Below are positions 20,756 through 29,005 of a stretch of 29,005 bases of DNA, one piece after another. This stretch comes from an uncultured bacterium. Its GTDB lineage: Bacteria; Bacillota; Clostridia; Oscillospirales; Ruminococcaceae. The position numbers were made by a program, and so were the translations under genes. The notes beneath the pieces are model-generated. The model was not told where the DNA came from. It was given only the letters and a program-made list of their open reading frames with translations, and did no database searches. The stretch spans positions 1-29,005 of the forward strand of contig CAJMQZ010000012.1 of NCBI GenBank assembly GCA_905215595.1. The letters are read 5' to 3'. How positions within the stretch are numbered: position 1 is the stretch's first letter; every line of letters begins with the position of its first letter.

Positions 20756-22462
20756 ATGGAGCAAAAACGCCTGTGTCCGTTCTGCATTGGGGAACTGCCG
20801 CCTGCGGCGACCGTCTGCCCCCATTGCGGGAAGATCTTAGAGGGATGCAACCCGGCGGGCTGCCTGCCGGTGGGCACGGTGCTGGCCGGGCGCTACACCG
20901 TGGGCGAGATGCGCAGTCTGGACGGCGAGGGTGTGCTGTACAGCGGCGTGGAGAATCTGGGCGGTTTCCGGGTGACCATCAAGGAGTACCTGCCTGTCAC
21001 CCTTTCTGCGGAGCGGGGTGCGGACTGCATCCTGCGCCCCAAGCAGGGCAGCGAGGTGCTGTTCAAGACCACCCGCATGGACTTTGCAGATCTGTACCGC
21101 GCCATCCAGCGCATTACCCCCGCCAGCGGTCTGGAAGCCGTGCTGGACGTGGTGGAAGCCAACAACACCGTGTATGCAGTGCTGGAAAACCTAGGCGGCA
21201 CCCCGCTGGAGCAATGGCTGGAAAACCGTCCCGCCCCGGTGCGGGCAGAGGATGCCTGCGCCATGCTGCGCCCAGTGTTTGAGGGCGTGGCAGCCATGCA
21301 CAAGGCAGGGCTGGTGCACCGCGGCATCTGCCCGGAGAATATCCGGGTAATGGCAGACGGCCGGTGCCGTCTGGCCGGGTATGCCACCGTGGGTCTGCGC
21401 ACCGCAGGCAGCGGCCTGCACGAGCAGCTGTACGAGGGCTACTCCGCGCCGGAACAGTACACCACCGCCGAGTTTGAGGGGCGCTACACCGATGAGTACA
21501 GTCTTGCCGCCGTCTTTTACCGCATGGTGTGCGGGCAGGCACCCATGCCCGCTGCTCAGCGCGTGGTGTCGGACTCCAACCCCCGGGCACGCACCGTAGA
21601 GCCTGCCGTGCCGGCCTATGTCTCCGATGTATTGCAGCTGGGGCTGCGGCTCAAGGTCATGGAGCGCATCCAAACCGTGCCGCAGCTGTATCAGGCGCTT
21701 TCTTCCAAGGAATATACCGCCGAGCTGACCCGCACCATGAAGCCGGAGACCCCGATGCATCCGGTGCGGGCAGAGCAGAGCGGGCAGGGCAGGGAACACC
21801 TGCTCAGTTTGAAGGGGCTGCTGGCGGGCATCCTGATCCTGCTTTCCGTTCTGATCTTGCTCACCCTGTGGGGCATCGTGAGCAGCAAGGAGGAACAGAC
21901 TCCCTCTTCAGAGCCGAGCTCGGAAGCTGCCAGCAGCGAGGAAATGAAGCCCCAGAACCTTGTGCCCAACTTTGTGGGCATCGACTACGAACAGATCAAG
22001 AATAACCGCGAGTACACCAGTATGTACCTGTTCCGCGCGGTGCTGGAGTACAGCGATACCGTGCCCTCCGGGCAGATCATCCGGCAGGAGCCGGAGGCCG
22101 GCGAGGTGATGGAGAACGGCGAGGTGATCCAGATCGTGGTCAGTCAGGGCCCGGAGAAGGTGGAGATGCCCAAGATTATCGGTGCATCGCAGGATAAGGC
22201 CATTGAGATATTGAGCAGCCGGGGGCTTGTGGCCAGCTGCTTTATGGTGGTGAACGATGGCTCCTACGCCACGGGCTGCGTGGTCTCTGCCAGTGAGGAA
22301 GAGGGCGCTATGGTCACGGTGGGCACGGTGATCACCGTGTATATCGCCGCAGACCCCAGTGTGCAGATCACCGCCACCCCGGAAGAGCCTGCCGCTACCG
22401 AGCCCACTATCCCGGAAACGCCCCCGGAGGGCGGCACAGAGCCGGAATACGATACCGATTAA
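20756..22462 (+). CDS. Zinc-ribbon, pseudokinase and PASTA-domain membrane protein
   Basis: The 568-residue protein starts with a zinc ribbon, CPFC (7-10) and CPHC (21-24). A Ser/Thr kinase-like domain spans about 43-320, followed by one membrane helix (352-376), a Ser/Glu linker and two PASTA repeats (about 400-465 and 468-533), then an acidic Pro/Thr tail. The beta-3 lysine is kept (Lys76 in TIKEYLP), as are Asn195 and the APE motif (231-233). The catalytic HRD reads HRG (188-190), and the DFG position reads GYA in RLAGYAT. It therefore lacks both catalytic Asp residues and is probably a pseudokinase. The outward PASTA repeats would bind peptidoglycan or muropeptides, suggesting a cell-wall signalling or scaffolding role. 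It is monocistronic, with its own promoter and terminator. Confidence 0.88.
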   Translation: MEQKRLCPFCIGELPPAATVCPHCGKILEGCNPAGCLPVGTVLAGRYTVGEMRSLDGEGVLYSGVENLGGFRVTIKEYLPVTLSAERGADCILRPKQGSEVLFKTTRMDFADLYRAIQRITPASGLEAVLDVVEANNTVYAVLENLGGTPLEQWLENRPAPVRAEDACAMLRPVFEGVAAMHKAGLVHRGICPENIRVMADGRCRLAGYATVGLRTAGSGLHEQLYEGYSAPEQYTTAEFEGRYTDEYSLAAVFYRMVCGQAPMPAAQRVVSDSNPRARTVEPAVPAYVSDVLQLGLRLKVMERIQTVPQLYQALSSKEYTAELTRTMKPETPMHPVRAEQSGQGREHLLSLKGLLAGILILLSVLILLTLWGIVSSKEEQTPSSEPSSEAASSEEMKPQNLVPNFVGIDYEQIKNNREYTSMYLFRAVLEYSDTVPSGQIIRQEPEAGEVMENGEVIQIVVSQGPEKVEMPKIIGASQDKAIEILSSRGLVASCFMVVNDGSYATGCVVSASEEEGAMVTVGTVITVYIAADPSVQITATPEEPAATEPTIPETPPEGGTEPEYDTD

Positions 22463-22467
22463 ACAAT

Positions 22468-22516
22468 AAAAGCAGAAGCGGGAGCCTTGAACGAGCTCCC
22501 GCTTCTGCTTGTTTAG
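22468..22516. terminator. Bidirectional terminator between the kinase-like gene and gltD
   Basis: AAGCAGAAGCGGGAGC pairs with GCTCCCGCTTCTGCTT, a perfect 16-base stem, with A-rich and T-rich flanks. It serves the convergent genes on both sides. Confidence 0.88.
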
Positions 22517-22537
22517 GATAGGAAAGAGAATGGCAAA

Positions 22538-24016
22538 TTAAAGGTTAGTGTAGCCCATCAGGCAGCGGTCTACCTCGGCGGCGCAATCGCGGCCTTCGCG
22601 CAGACCCCATACCACAAGGCTCTGGCCGCGGCGCATATCGCCGCAGACGAACACCTTGTCCACGTTGGTCTTAAAGCTGTGGTCGGCTACATTGCCCCGG
22701 GCGGTCAGCTCCACCCCAAAGGCATCGGCTGTGTAGTTTTCGCAGCCGGTAAAGCCTGCGGCGATAAACGCCAGCTGGCAGTCGTAGGTAAATTCCTTAC
22801 CGGTGGGCACCATGCTGGTGCGGCCGGTTTCGGGGTCGCGCTCCGGCTTCAGGCAGCTGATGACGGCACCGGTCAGGTTGCCGGCCTCATCCTTCAAAAA
22901 CTCCTTGACAGTAGTCTGGTACACACGCGGGTCCTTGCCGAACTTGGCAATGCACTCGGTCTGGCCGTAGTCCACCTTCAGCACCCGGGGCCACTCCGGC
23001 CACGGGTTTGCGGCGGTGCGCTCGACAGGGGGCTGCGGCATCATTTCCAGCGCCATCAGGTCGGTGCAGCCCTGCCGCAGGGCAGTGCCCTGACAGTCGT
23101 TGCCGGTGTCGCCGCCGCCAATGACCAGCACGTTTTTACCGGCTGCATTGATGGCCTTGCCGTCCGCAAAACCCGAGTCCAGCAGGCTCTTGGTCACGCT
23201 GGTCAGGTAGTCCACGGCAAAGTGCACGCCCTTGGCGTCCCGGCCGGGCACGTTCAGATCGCGGGGCTTTTTTGCGCCGCAGCACAGCACTACGGCATCA
23301 AAATCTGCCAGCAGCTGCTCGGCGGGCACGGCGCCGCCCACATCCATGCCGGTGCGGAACACAACACCTTCGGCCTGCATCAGCTTAACCCGGCGCTCGA
23401 TGACTGCCTTATCCAGCTTCATGTTGGGGATGCCGTACATCAGCAGACCGCCCACGCGGTCGGCGCGCTCAAACACCGTAACGGCGTGGCCGCGCTTGTT
23501 CAGGTACTCTGCCACCGAAAGCCCCGCAGGGCCGCTGCCCACCACGGCAACGCTCTTGCCGGTGCGGGTCGGCGGCGGGGTAGCGGTAAGCCAGTTCTTG
23601 GCGTAGGCTGTCTCAATGATGGCGTGCTCGTTTTCGCGCACGGTGACGCTGCTGCCAGTCACATCCCCGCAGGTGCAGGCGGCCTCGCACAGGGCGGGGC
23701 ACACCCGGCTGGTAAACTCCGGGAAGCGGTTGGTGGCCATCAGGCGGTGGAGCGCAAGCTCCCACTTGCCGTGGTACACCAGATCGTTCCACTCCGGGAT
23801 GAGGTTGTTCAGCGGACAGCCGGAGGCCATGCCGCCGATCATCATGCCTGCCTGACAGAAGGGCACGCCGCAGTCCATGCAGCGGGCGGCCTGCGTTTGC
23901 TGTTGCTCCCGCGAGAGCCAGATGTGGAACTCGTTAAAATTTTCAAGGCGCTCCAGCGGCGCAACGTCCGTGCTGGTCTTGCGCGCATAATCCATAAATC
24001 CTGTTGTCTTACCCAT
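22538..24016 (-). CDS. gltD: Glutamate synthase (NADPH) small subunit
   Basis: The 492-residue GltD subunit supplies electrons from NADPH through FAD and iron-sulfur clusters to GltB, to make glutamate from glutamine and 2-oxoglutarate. Cysteine clusters CMDCGVPFC (46-54), GCPLNNLIPEW and CPALCEAACTC fit the N-terminal 4Fe-4S region. The FAD site is VAVVGSGPAGLSVAEYL and the NADPH site is VLVIGGGDTGNDC. The C-terminal GDMRRGQSLVVWGLREGRD closes the FAD domain as usual. AAGGAGGGG precedes the start. It is the second gene of gltBD, 14 bases after gltB, and shares the terminator at 22468-22516. Confidence 0.96.
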   Translation of the reverse strand: MGKTTGFMDYARKTSTDVAPLERLENFNEFHIWLSREQQQTQAARCMDCGVPFCQAGMMIGGMASGCPLNNLIPEWNDLVYHGKWELALHRLMATNRFPEFTSRVCPALCEAACTCGDVTGSSVTVRENEHAIIETAYAKNWLTATPPPTRTGKSVAVVGSGPAGLSVAEYLNKRGHAVTVFERADRVGGLLMYGIPNMKLDKAVIERRVKLMQAEGVVFRTGMDVGGAVPAEQLLADFDAVVLCCGAKKPRDLNVPGRDAKGVHFAVDYLTSVTKSLLDSGFADGKAINAAGKNVLVIGGGDTGNDCQGTALRQGCTDLMALEMMPQPPVERTAANPWPEWPRVLKVDYGQTECIAKFGKDPRVYQTTVKEFLKDEAGNLTGAVISCLKPERDPETGRTSMVPTGKEFTYDCQLAFIAAGFTGCENYTADAFGVELTARGNVADHSFKTNVDKVFVCGDMRRGQSLVVWGLREGRDCAAEVDRCLMGYTNL

Positions 24017-24030
24017 GCTGCTGCCCCTCC

Positions 24031-27000
24031 TTACTTATGCTTCTGCACTGCATAGAATGCTTCGATCTGTGCCTGCTCGCCGTCCAGACCACGCTCCTCT
24101 ACCGAGGCGATGACCCGCAGCATGCGGTCGTAATCGTAAGGCAGCACCTTTTTGAATTTGGGCAGGAACGCACTGAAATTGTCCAAAATTTCCTTGCCGC
24201 GCGGAGAGCCGGTGGCCTCCACATGGGCGCGGATCAGCTCCTTCAGGGTGGCAACATCGTACTTGTGCTCCACCGGCTCAAGGCTGACGGTCTCCTTGTT
24301 CACGCGCTGGTAGAAGTCCCAGTTTTCGTCCAGCACATAGGCAATGCCGCCGGTCATACCGGCTGCAAAGTTTTTGCCGGTCTGGCCCAGCACCACCACG
24401 GTGCCGCCGGTCATGTACTCGCAGCCGTGGTCGCCTACGCCCTCTACAACGGCGGTAGCGCCGCTGTTGCGCACGCAGAAGCGCTCACCGGCCACACCGG
24501 AGATGAACGCCTTGCCGCTGGTAGCGCCGTACAGCGCCACGTTGCCGGTGATGATGTTCTCCTCGGGCTTGAAGTCGATGCCCTGCGGCGGGCGCACAAC
24601 GATCTTGCCGCCGGAAAGACCCTTGCCCATGTAGTCGTTGCAGTCGCCCACCAGTTCCAGCGTCAGACCATTGGGGATAAAGGCACCAAAGCTCTGGCCG
24701 CCTGCACCGGTGCAGTGCACGGTGTACACATCATCCGGCAGATCGTTGCCGTATTTACGGGTGATCTCGCTGCCAAAGATGGCACCAAAGGCGCGGTCCA
24801 CGTTGGAAACATTCAGGCTGACGCTCTGGGGAGCCTTGCTGCCCAGCTTGAACTTCTTCATCAATACCTTCATGTCCAGCGTATTTTCCAGATGGAAGTC
24901 GTAGCTGTCCTCCTTGATGAAGTGGACGTTGCTGTTTGCAATGGCGGGGTTGTGCAGGATGCAGTCCAGATCCAGCTCTGCGGCACGGCTGCCCGGGGCG
25001 GCGGGCTTGACCCGCAGCAGGTCGGTGCGGCCCACCAGCTCGTCCACGGTGCGCACGCCCAGCTTTGCCATGTACTCTCGCAGCTCCTCTGCCACAAAGG
25101 TGAGGTAGTTGATGATGTACTCCGGCTTGCCCTTGAAGTTCTTGCGCAGCTCGGGGTTCTGGGTGCAGATGCCCATGGGGCAGGTGTCCAGATTGCACAC
25201 GCGCATCATCACACAGCCCTCGGCCATCAGCAGGGTAGTGCCAAAGCCGAACTCCTCTGCGCCCAGCATACAGCTGATGGCCACATCGCGGCCGGACAGC
25301 AGCTTGGAGTCGCTCTCAATGCGCACACGGGTGCGCAGACCGTTCAGGATCAGGGTCTGGTGGGTCTCGGCGATGCCCAGCTCCCAGGGCAGACCTGCGT
25401 GCTTGATGGAGGTGCGGGGCGCAGCACCGGTGCCGCCGTCATAGCCGGACACCAGAATGACCTGTGCGCCGCCCTTGGCAACACCGGCGGCAATGGTGCC
25501 GACACCGGCTTCGCTGACCAGCTTGACGTTGATGTTAGCGCTGCGGTTGGCGTTTTTCAAATCGTAGATCAGCTCTGCCAGATCCTCGATGGAGTAGATA
25601 TCGTGGTGGGGCGGGGGAGAGATCAGGCCCACGCCGGTGGTGCTGTGGCGGGTCTTGGCGATCCACGGATATACCTTGGCACCGGGCAGATTGCCGCCCT
25701 CACCGGGTTTTGCGCCCTGTGCCAGCTTGATCTGGATCTCCTCGGCACTGACCAGATACTTGCTGGTCACGCCAAAGCGGGCAGAGGCCACCTGCTTAAT
25801 CTTGGAATTGCTCTCGCTGTGGTAGCGCTCTTCGGGCTCGCCGCCCTCACCGGTATTGCTGCGGCCGCCCAGACGGTTCAGGGCGATGGCAATGGTCTCG
25901 TGTGCCTCACTGCTCAGTGCGCCGTAGCTCATGGCAGCGCCCTTGAACCGCTTGACGATGCTGGAGACCGGCTCTACTTCTTCCAGCGGGATACCGCCGT
26001 CTGCGGCGTAGTTGAAGTCCAGCAGACTGCGCAGATGCACACCCTCGGCACCCATGTTGTCCACCGTCTGGGTGAACTGCTTGAAGGTGTCGTAATCGCC
26101 GGTGCGGCAGGCTTTCTGGAACAGGTGGATGGTCTGGGGATTGAACAGGTGCTCTTCCTTGCCGCTGCGGAACTTGTGGGCACCGCTGTCGGCCAGCTCC
26201 ATGTTGATATCCAGCCCCAGCGGGTCAAAGGCGGCGTTATGCAGCGCCTCCACATCGGCCTGAATGTCTGCCATGCTGATGCCGCCCACGCGGCTCACCG
26301 TGCCGGTGAAGTATTTGTCGATGACCTCCTTCGAGATGCCCACAGCCTCGAAGATCTGGCTGCTCTGGTAGCTCTGGATGGTGGAAATGCCCATCTTGGA
26401 GGCGATCTTCACAATGCCGCTGAGGATGGCGTTGTCGTAGTCCTCCACGGCTGCATAGTAATCTTTGTCCAGCAGGCCTTCGTCGATGAGCTGGCCGATG
26501 GTCTCATGTGCCAGATAGGGATTGATGGCGCAGGCACCGTAGCCCAGCAGAGCGGCAAAGTGGTGCACCTCGCGCGGCTCTGCACTTTCCAGGATCAGGG
26601 CCAGTGCGGTGCTCTTCTTGGTGCGGATCAGGTACTGCGAAACCGCGGAAACTGCCAGCAGGCTGGGAATGGTCACGTGGTATTCATCCACATCGCGGTC
26701 AGAAAGGATGATGATGTTTGCACCATCCTTGTAGGCGCGGTCGACCTCCAGAAATACACGGTCGATGGCCTTTTCCAGACTGGTATTCTTATAGTAGTTG
26801 ATGGACACCGTGGCTACCTTGAAGCCGGGCACGTTCATGTATTTGATCTTGAGCAGGTCGGTGCTGGTCAGGATGGGGTTGTGCACCTTGAGCACCTTGC
26901 AGTTCTCGGGCTTGTCCTCCAGCAGGTTGCCGTGGGCACCGATGTACACGCTGGTGGAGGTGACCACCTTTTCGCGGATGGCGTCGATAGGGGGGTTCGT

Positions 27001-28566
27001 GACCTGGGCGAACCGCTGCTTGAAGTAGCTGAACAGCGGCGGGTGCTGGCTGCTGAGCACGGCCAGCGGGGTATCGGTGCCCATGGCACCGGAGGGCTCC
27101 GCGCCGGTGCGGGCCATGGACAGGATGAGGGTGTTCACGTCCTCGTACTTGTAGCCGAACACCTTCTGCAGGCGGGTGAGCTGGTCGCCGGTGTAGCCCT
27201 CCACCTTCACGTTGGGGATGCGCAGCTTGGCCAGCTCCACCAGATTGCGGTCGATCCATTCGCCGTAGGGTTCGCGGCTGGCGTAGAACTCTTTCAGCTT
27301 CTCGTCATCCACCACTTCGCCCTTGACGGTGTCCACCAGCAGCATTTTGCCGGGGCGCAGACGGTCCTTGACGAGGATGTTCTCCGGGTCGCATTCCAGC
27401 ACGCCCACCTCGGAGGACAGGATCATGCGGCCGTCCTTGGTGATGTAGTAGCGGCTGGGGCGCAGGCCGTTGCGGTCCAGCACCGCGCCCATGACGTCGC
27501 CGTCCGAGAAGAGGATGGCGGCGGGGCCGTCCCACGGCTCCAGCATGGTGGCGTAATACTGGTAGAAGTCCCGCTTTTTGGGGCTGATGTTCTTGTTGTT
27601 CTCCCACGGCTCCGGGATGGTGATCATCACGGCCAGGGGCAGATCCATGCCGTTCATCACCATGAATTCCAGCGCGTTGTCCAGCATGGCGGAGTCCGAG
27701 CCGGAGGTGTTGATGATGGGCAGGATCTTGTTCATGTCGTCCTGCAGGATGGGGCTCTCGATGCTCTCCTCACGGGCCAGCATGGCATCGGTGTTGCCCT
27801 TGATGGTGTTGATCTCGCCGTTGTGCAGGATGAACCGGTTGGGGTGGGCACGCATCCAGCTGGGGTTGGTGTTGGTAGAAAAGCGGCTGTGCACCATGCC
27901 GATGGCGGATTCATAATCCGGGTCCTGTAAGTCGGCGTAGAAGCGGCGCAGGTCGTGCACGAGGAACATGCCCTTATACACGATGGTGCGGCTGGACAGG
28001 CTGGGCACATAGGTGCCGTTGCTTGCCTGCTCGAACACGCGGCGCACGATGTACAGACGGCGGTCAAACTCGATGCCCTTGCTTACCTTGGCGGGCTTTT
28101 TGATGAAGCACTGCCAGATGGCGGGCATGCAGTCCCGCGCCTTCTGCCCCACGGCATCGGGGTCTACGGGCACTTCGCGCCATGCCAGAAACTCCAGTCC
28201 CTCCTTGCGGGTGACCACCTCGAACAGCTTCATGGCCTGTGCCCGCAGGTGCTCGTTCTGGGGGAAGAAGAACATGCCCACGCCGTACTCCCGCTCGTTG
28301 CCCAGCCGGATGTTCAGCTCCTCGGCCACCTTGGAGAAGAACTTGTGGCTGATCTGCAGCAGGATGCCCACGCCGTCGCCGGTCTTGCCCTCGGCGTCCT
28401 TACCGGCGCGGTGCTCCAGCCGCTCCACGATGGACAGTGCATCGTCCACCGTCTGGTGGCTTTTACGTCCCTTGATGTCCACCACAGCGCCGATGCCGCA
28501 GGCATCGTGCTCGAACTGTGGGTCGTACAGACCAAGGGTGGTTTTCTGCTCTGTAAAGTTTTCCAT
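24031..28566 (-). CDS. gltB: Glutamate synthase large subunit
   Basis: This is the 1511-residue GltB. Cys23 in HDACGIGAVVDIKG is the glutaminase nucleophile, exposed after removal of a short propeptide as in other class II amidotransferases. The glutaminase domain covers about the first 420 residues, then come the central domain, the FMN-binding synthase domain (GEGGEPEERYH, GAKPGEGGNLPG, SPPPHHDIYSIEDL) and the 3Fe-4S cysteines VCNLDTCPMGIC. The C-terminal GXGXG beta-helix includes GGKIVVRPP and GATSGKAFISG. The ATG at 28566 is chosen because AAAGGATGGGAAAG precedes it; an ATG four codons earlier has no spaced ribosome site. Full length matches the bacterial family (about 1500). It operates with gltD in ammonia assimilation. 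Confidence 0.96.
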   Translation of the reverse strand: MENFTEQKTTLGLYDPQFEHDACGIGAVVDIKGRKSHQTVDDALSIVERLEHRAGKDAEGKTGDGVGILLQISHKFFSKVAEELNIRLGNEREYGVGMFFFPQNEHLRAQAMKLFEVVTRKEGLEFLAWREVPVDPDAVGQKARDCMPAIWQCFIKKPAKVSKGIEFDRRLYIVRRVFEQASNGTYVPSLSSRTIVYKGMFLVHDLRRFYADLQDPDYESAIGMVHSRFSTNTNPSWMRAHPNRFILHNGEINTIKGNTDAMLAREESIESPILQDDMNKILPIINTSGSDSAMLDNALEFMVMNGMDLPLAVMITIPEPWENNKNISPKKRDFYQYYATMLEPWDGPAAILFSDGDVMGAVLDRNGLRPSRYYITKDGRMILSSEVGVLECDPENILVKDRLRPGKMLLVDTVKGEVVDDEKLKEFYASREPYGEWIDRNLVELAKLRIPNVKVEGYTGDQLTRLQKVFGYKYEDVNTLILSMARTGAEPSGAMGTDTPLAVLSSQHPPLFSYFKQRFAQVTNPPIDAIREKVVTSTSVYIGAHGNLLEDKPENCKVLKVHNPILTSTDLLKIKYMNVPGFKVATVSINYYKNTSLEKAIDRVFLEVDRAYKDGANIIILSDRDVDEYHVTIPSLLAVSAVSQYLIRTKKSTALALILESAEPREVHHFAALLGYGACAINPYLAHETIGQLIDEGLLDKDYYAAVEDYDNAILSGIVKIASKMGISTIQSYQSSQIFEAVGISKEVIDKYFTGTVSRVGGISMADIQADVEALHNAAFDPLGLDINMELADSGAHKFRSGKEEHLFNPQTIHLFQKACRTGDYDTFKQFTQTVDNMGAEGVHLRSLLDFNYAADGGIPLEEVEPVSSIVKRFKGAAMSYGALSSEAHETIAIALNRLGGRSNTGEGGEPEERYHSESNSKIKQVASARFGVTSKYLVSAEEIQIKLAQGAKPGEGGNLPGAKVYPWIAKTRHSTTGVGLISPPPHHDIYSIEDLAELIYDLKNANRSANINVKLVSEAGVGTIAAGVAKGGAQVILVSGYDGGTGAAPRTSIKHAGLPWELGIAETHQTLILNGLRTRVRIESDSKLLSGRDVAISCMLGAEEFGFGTTLLMAEGCVMMRVCNLDTCPMGICTQNPELRKNFKGKPEYIINYLTFVAEELREYMAKLGVRTVDELVGRTDLLRVKPAAPGSRAAELDLDCILHNPAIANSNVHFIKEDSYDFHLENTLDMKVLMKKFKLGSKAPQSVSLNVSNVDRAFGAIFGSEITRKYGNDLPDDVYTVHCTGAGGQSFGAFIPNGLTLELVGDCNDYMGKGLSGGKIVVRPPQGIDFKPEENIITGNVALYGATSGKAFISGVAGERFCVRNSGATAVVEGVGDHGCEYMTGGTVVVLGQTGKNFAAGMTGGIAYVLDENWDFYQRVNKETVSLEPVEHKYDVATLKELIRAHVEATGSPRGKEILDNFSAFLPKFKKVLPYDYDRMLRVIASVEERGLDGEQAQIEAFYAVQKHK

Positions 28567-28635
28567 AGTCTTTCCCATCCTTTTTACTTGTTTACCGGGG
28601 GCTGCGGCACCCTCCGCAGCTTTTTATCCCCTGCA

Positions 28636-28683
28636 AAAAGAAAAAAGCGCCCCGCAAGGGCATAGGATGCCCCTGCGGAACGC
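28636..28683 (-). terminator. Terminator-like hairpin in the gltB leader
   Basis: On the minus strand GCGTTCCGCAGGGGCAT pairs with ATGCCCTTGCGGGGCGC, with a few mismatches, and a long T-rich run follows. It lies downstream of the only clear promoter for gltB, so it should act as an attenuator, or else it ends a short independent RNA of about 60 bases. Confidence 0.65.
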
Positions 28684-28702
28684 CTTTGTTCCGATACCTG
28701 AT

Positions 28703-28730
28703 ATTATACAGATTCCTGAAAAATCTTCAA
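28703..28730 (-). promoter_or_regulatory. Promoter for gltB
   Basis: On the minus strand TTGAAG (28730-28725) and a perfect TATAAT (28708-28703) are 16 bases apart. The predicted transcript starts near 28696, giving a leader of about 130 bases before gltB. Confidence 0.65.
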
Positions 28731-28817
28731 GTGACAGCTGCACCAAATATGCCACACACATTGCGCCGCTTCTTGTGCGAAACGCCGCGAGCCCCCGCAG
28801 CTGTGCGCGGCATACAA

Positions 28818-28863
28818 GCAAAACCGCCGCACCCGGCGTTGTGCACGCGGGTACGGCGGTTTG
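28818..28863 (-). terminator. Terminator of the minus-strand gene at the right edge
   Basis: On the minus strand AAACCGCCG pairs with CGGCGGTTT, with additional inner pairing CCCG/CGGG, and TTTT closes the stem. A second, purely palindromic hairpin, CCTGAGTG/CACTCAGG (28875-28898), lies between it and the gene. Together they isolate gltB from the upstream gene. Confidence 0.6.
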
Positions 28864-28950
28864 GAGGAATTTGCCCTGAGTGATGCGGAACACTCAGGAC
28901 TCAGGAATGCTTTGATTTGCGGGTTTGTTGCAAAATAACCAAACGAAACC

Positions 28951-29005
28951 TCACCCGCCCAGAATGGCCTGCAGGTCGGCTTCCGGGGTGGCAATGGGCT
29001 TGAGG
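28951..29005 (-). CDS. C-terminal end of an unidentified protein
   Basis: Only the last 17 codons are in the window, reading LKPIATPEADLQAILGG before a TGA stop. The frame is open to the window edge. A terminator-type hairpin region follows downstream on the minus strand, which supports a real gene end. This is too short to assign a family. Confidence 0.55.
   Translation of the reverse strand, partial: LKPIATPEADLQAILGG

Noticed and set aside
22679..24055. 458-codon plus-strand open frame opposite gltD
   Set aside because: It is an antisense shadow of gltD with a His/Ala/Gly-rich translation.
24004..27930. Open frame of 1308 codons on the plus strand opposite gltB
   Set aside because: It lies entirely antisense to a complete, motif-rich gltB. 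It has no ribosome site and arises from the GC-rich third positions of gltB, which suppress stops in this antisense frame.

Overview
The window reads like the chromosome of a gut Clostridia species close to Faecalibacterium (Oscillospiraceae). This is inferred from the high GC with GC-rich third codon positions, strong AAGGAGG ribosome binding sites, a YesM/YesN-type two-component system, a TRAP transporter, uxuAB, a zinc-ribbon/PASTA kinase-like protein and short dispersed palindromic repeats. The organism itself was not tested by any search. No rRNA, tRNA, CRISPR array, intact transposase or phage gene was seen.

Layout. Bases 1-4858 are housekeeping genes on the plus strand: the tail of rpmA (L27), obgE, mrnC (Mini-RNase III), a NOL1/NOP2/Sun-type RNA m5C methyltransferase and a YebC/PmpR family gene. 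A convergent 62-residue Asn/Ser/Thr-rich protein lies between mrnC and the methyltransferase. Bases 4944-6624 (minus) hold a D-serine ammonia-lyase gene and a 61-residue protein of unknown function. Bases 6994-9686 (plus) are the uxuA-uxuB operon. A small two-helix membrane protein lies at 9885-10415 (minus).

Bases 10727-20434 form the most interesting block, all on the plus strand. A translationally coupled trio comes first: a YesM-like histidine kinase, a YesN-like AraC-type response regulator and a TRAP-type solute-binding lipoprotein. It is followed by a Tat-exported GH28-like beta-helix protein of 900 residues, then a complete TRAP transporter (lipoprotein, small permease, large permease). 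The GH28-like gene and the TRAP operon share a 16-base motif placed exactly 26 bases upstream of the -35 box in both, so they are very likely co-regulated, plausibly by the neighbouring response regulator. My reading is a self-contained sensing, degradation and uptake unit for an acidic plant or host glycan product, with uxuAB nearby to metabolise hexuronates. The substrate is not settled.

Bases 20435-20755 hold a terminator, a dispersed imperfect-palindrome repeat and a promoter. Next come a zinc-ribbon/pseudokinase/PASTA membrane protein (20756-22462), the minus-strand gltBD operon for glutamate synthase (22538-28566) with a terminator-like hairpin in its leader, and the last 17 codons of another minus-strand gene at the right edge.
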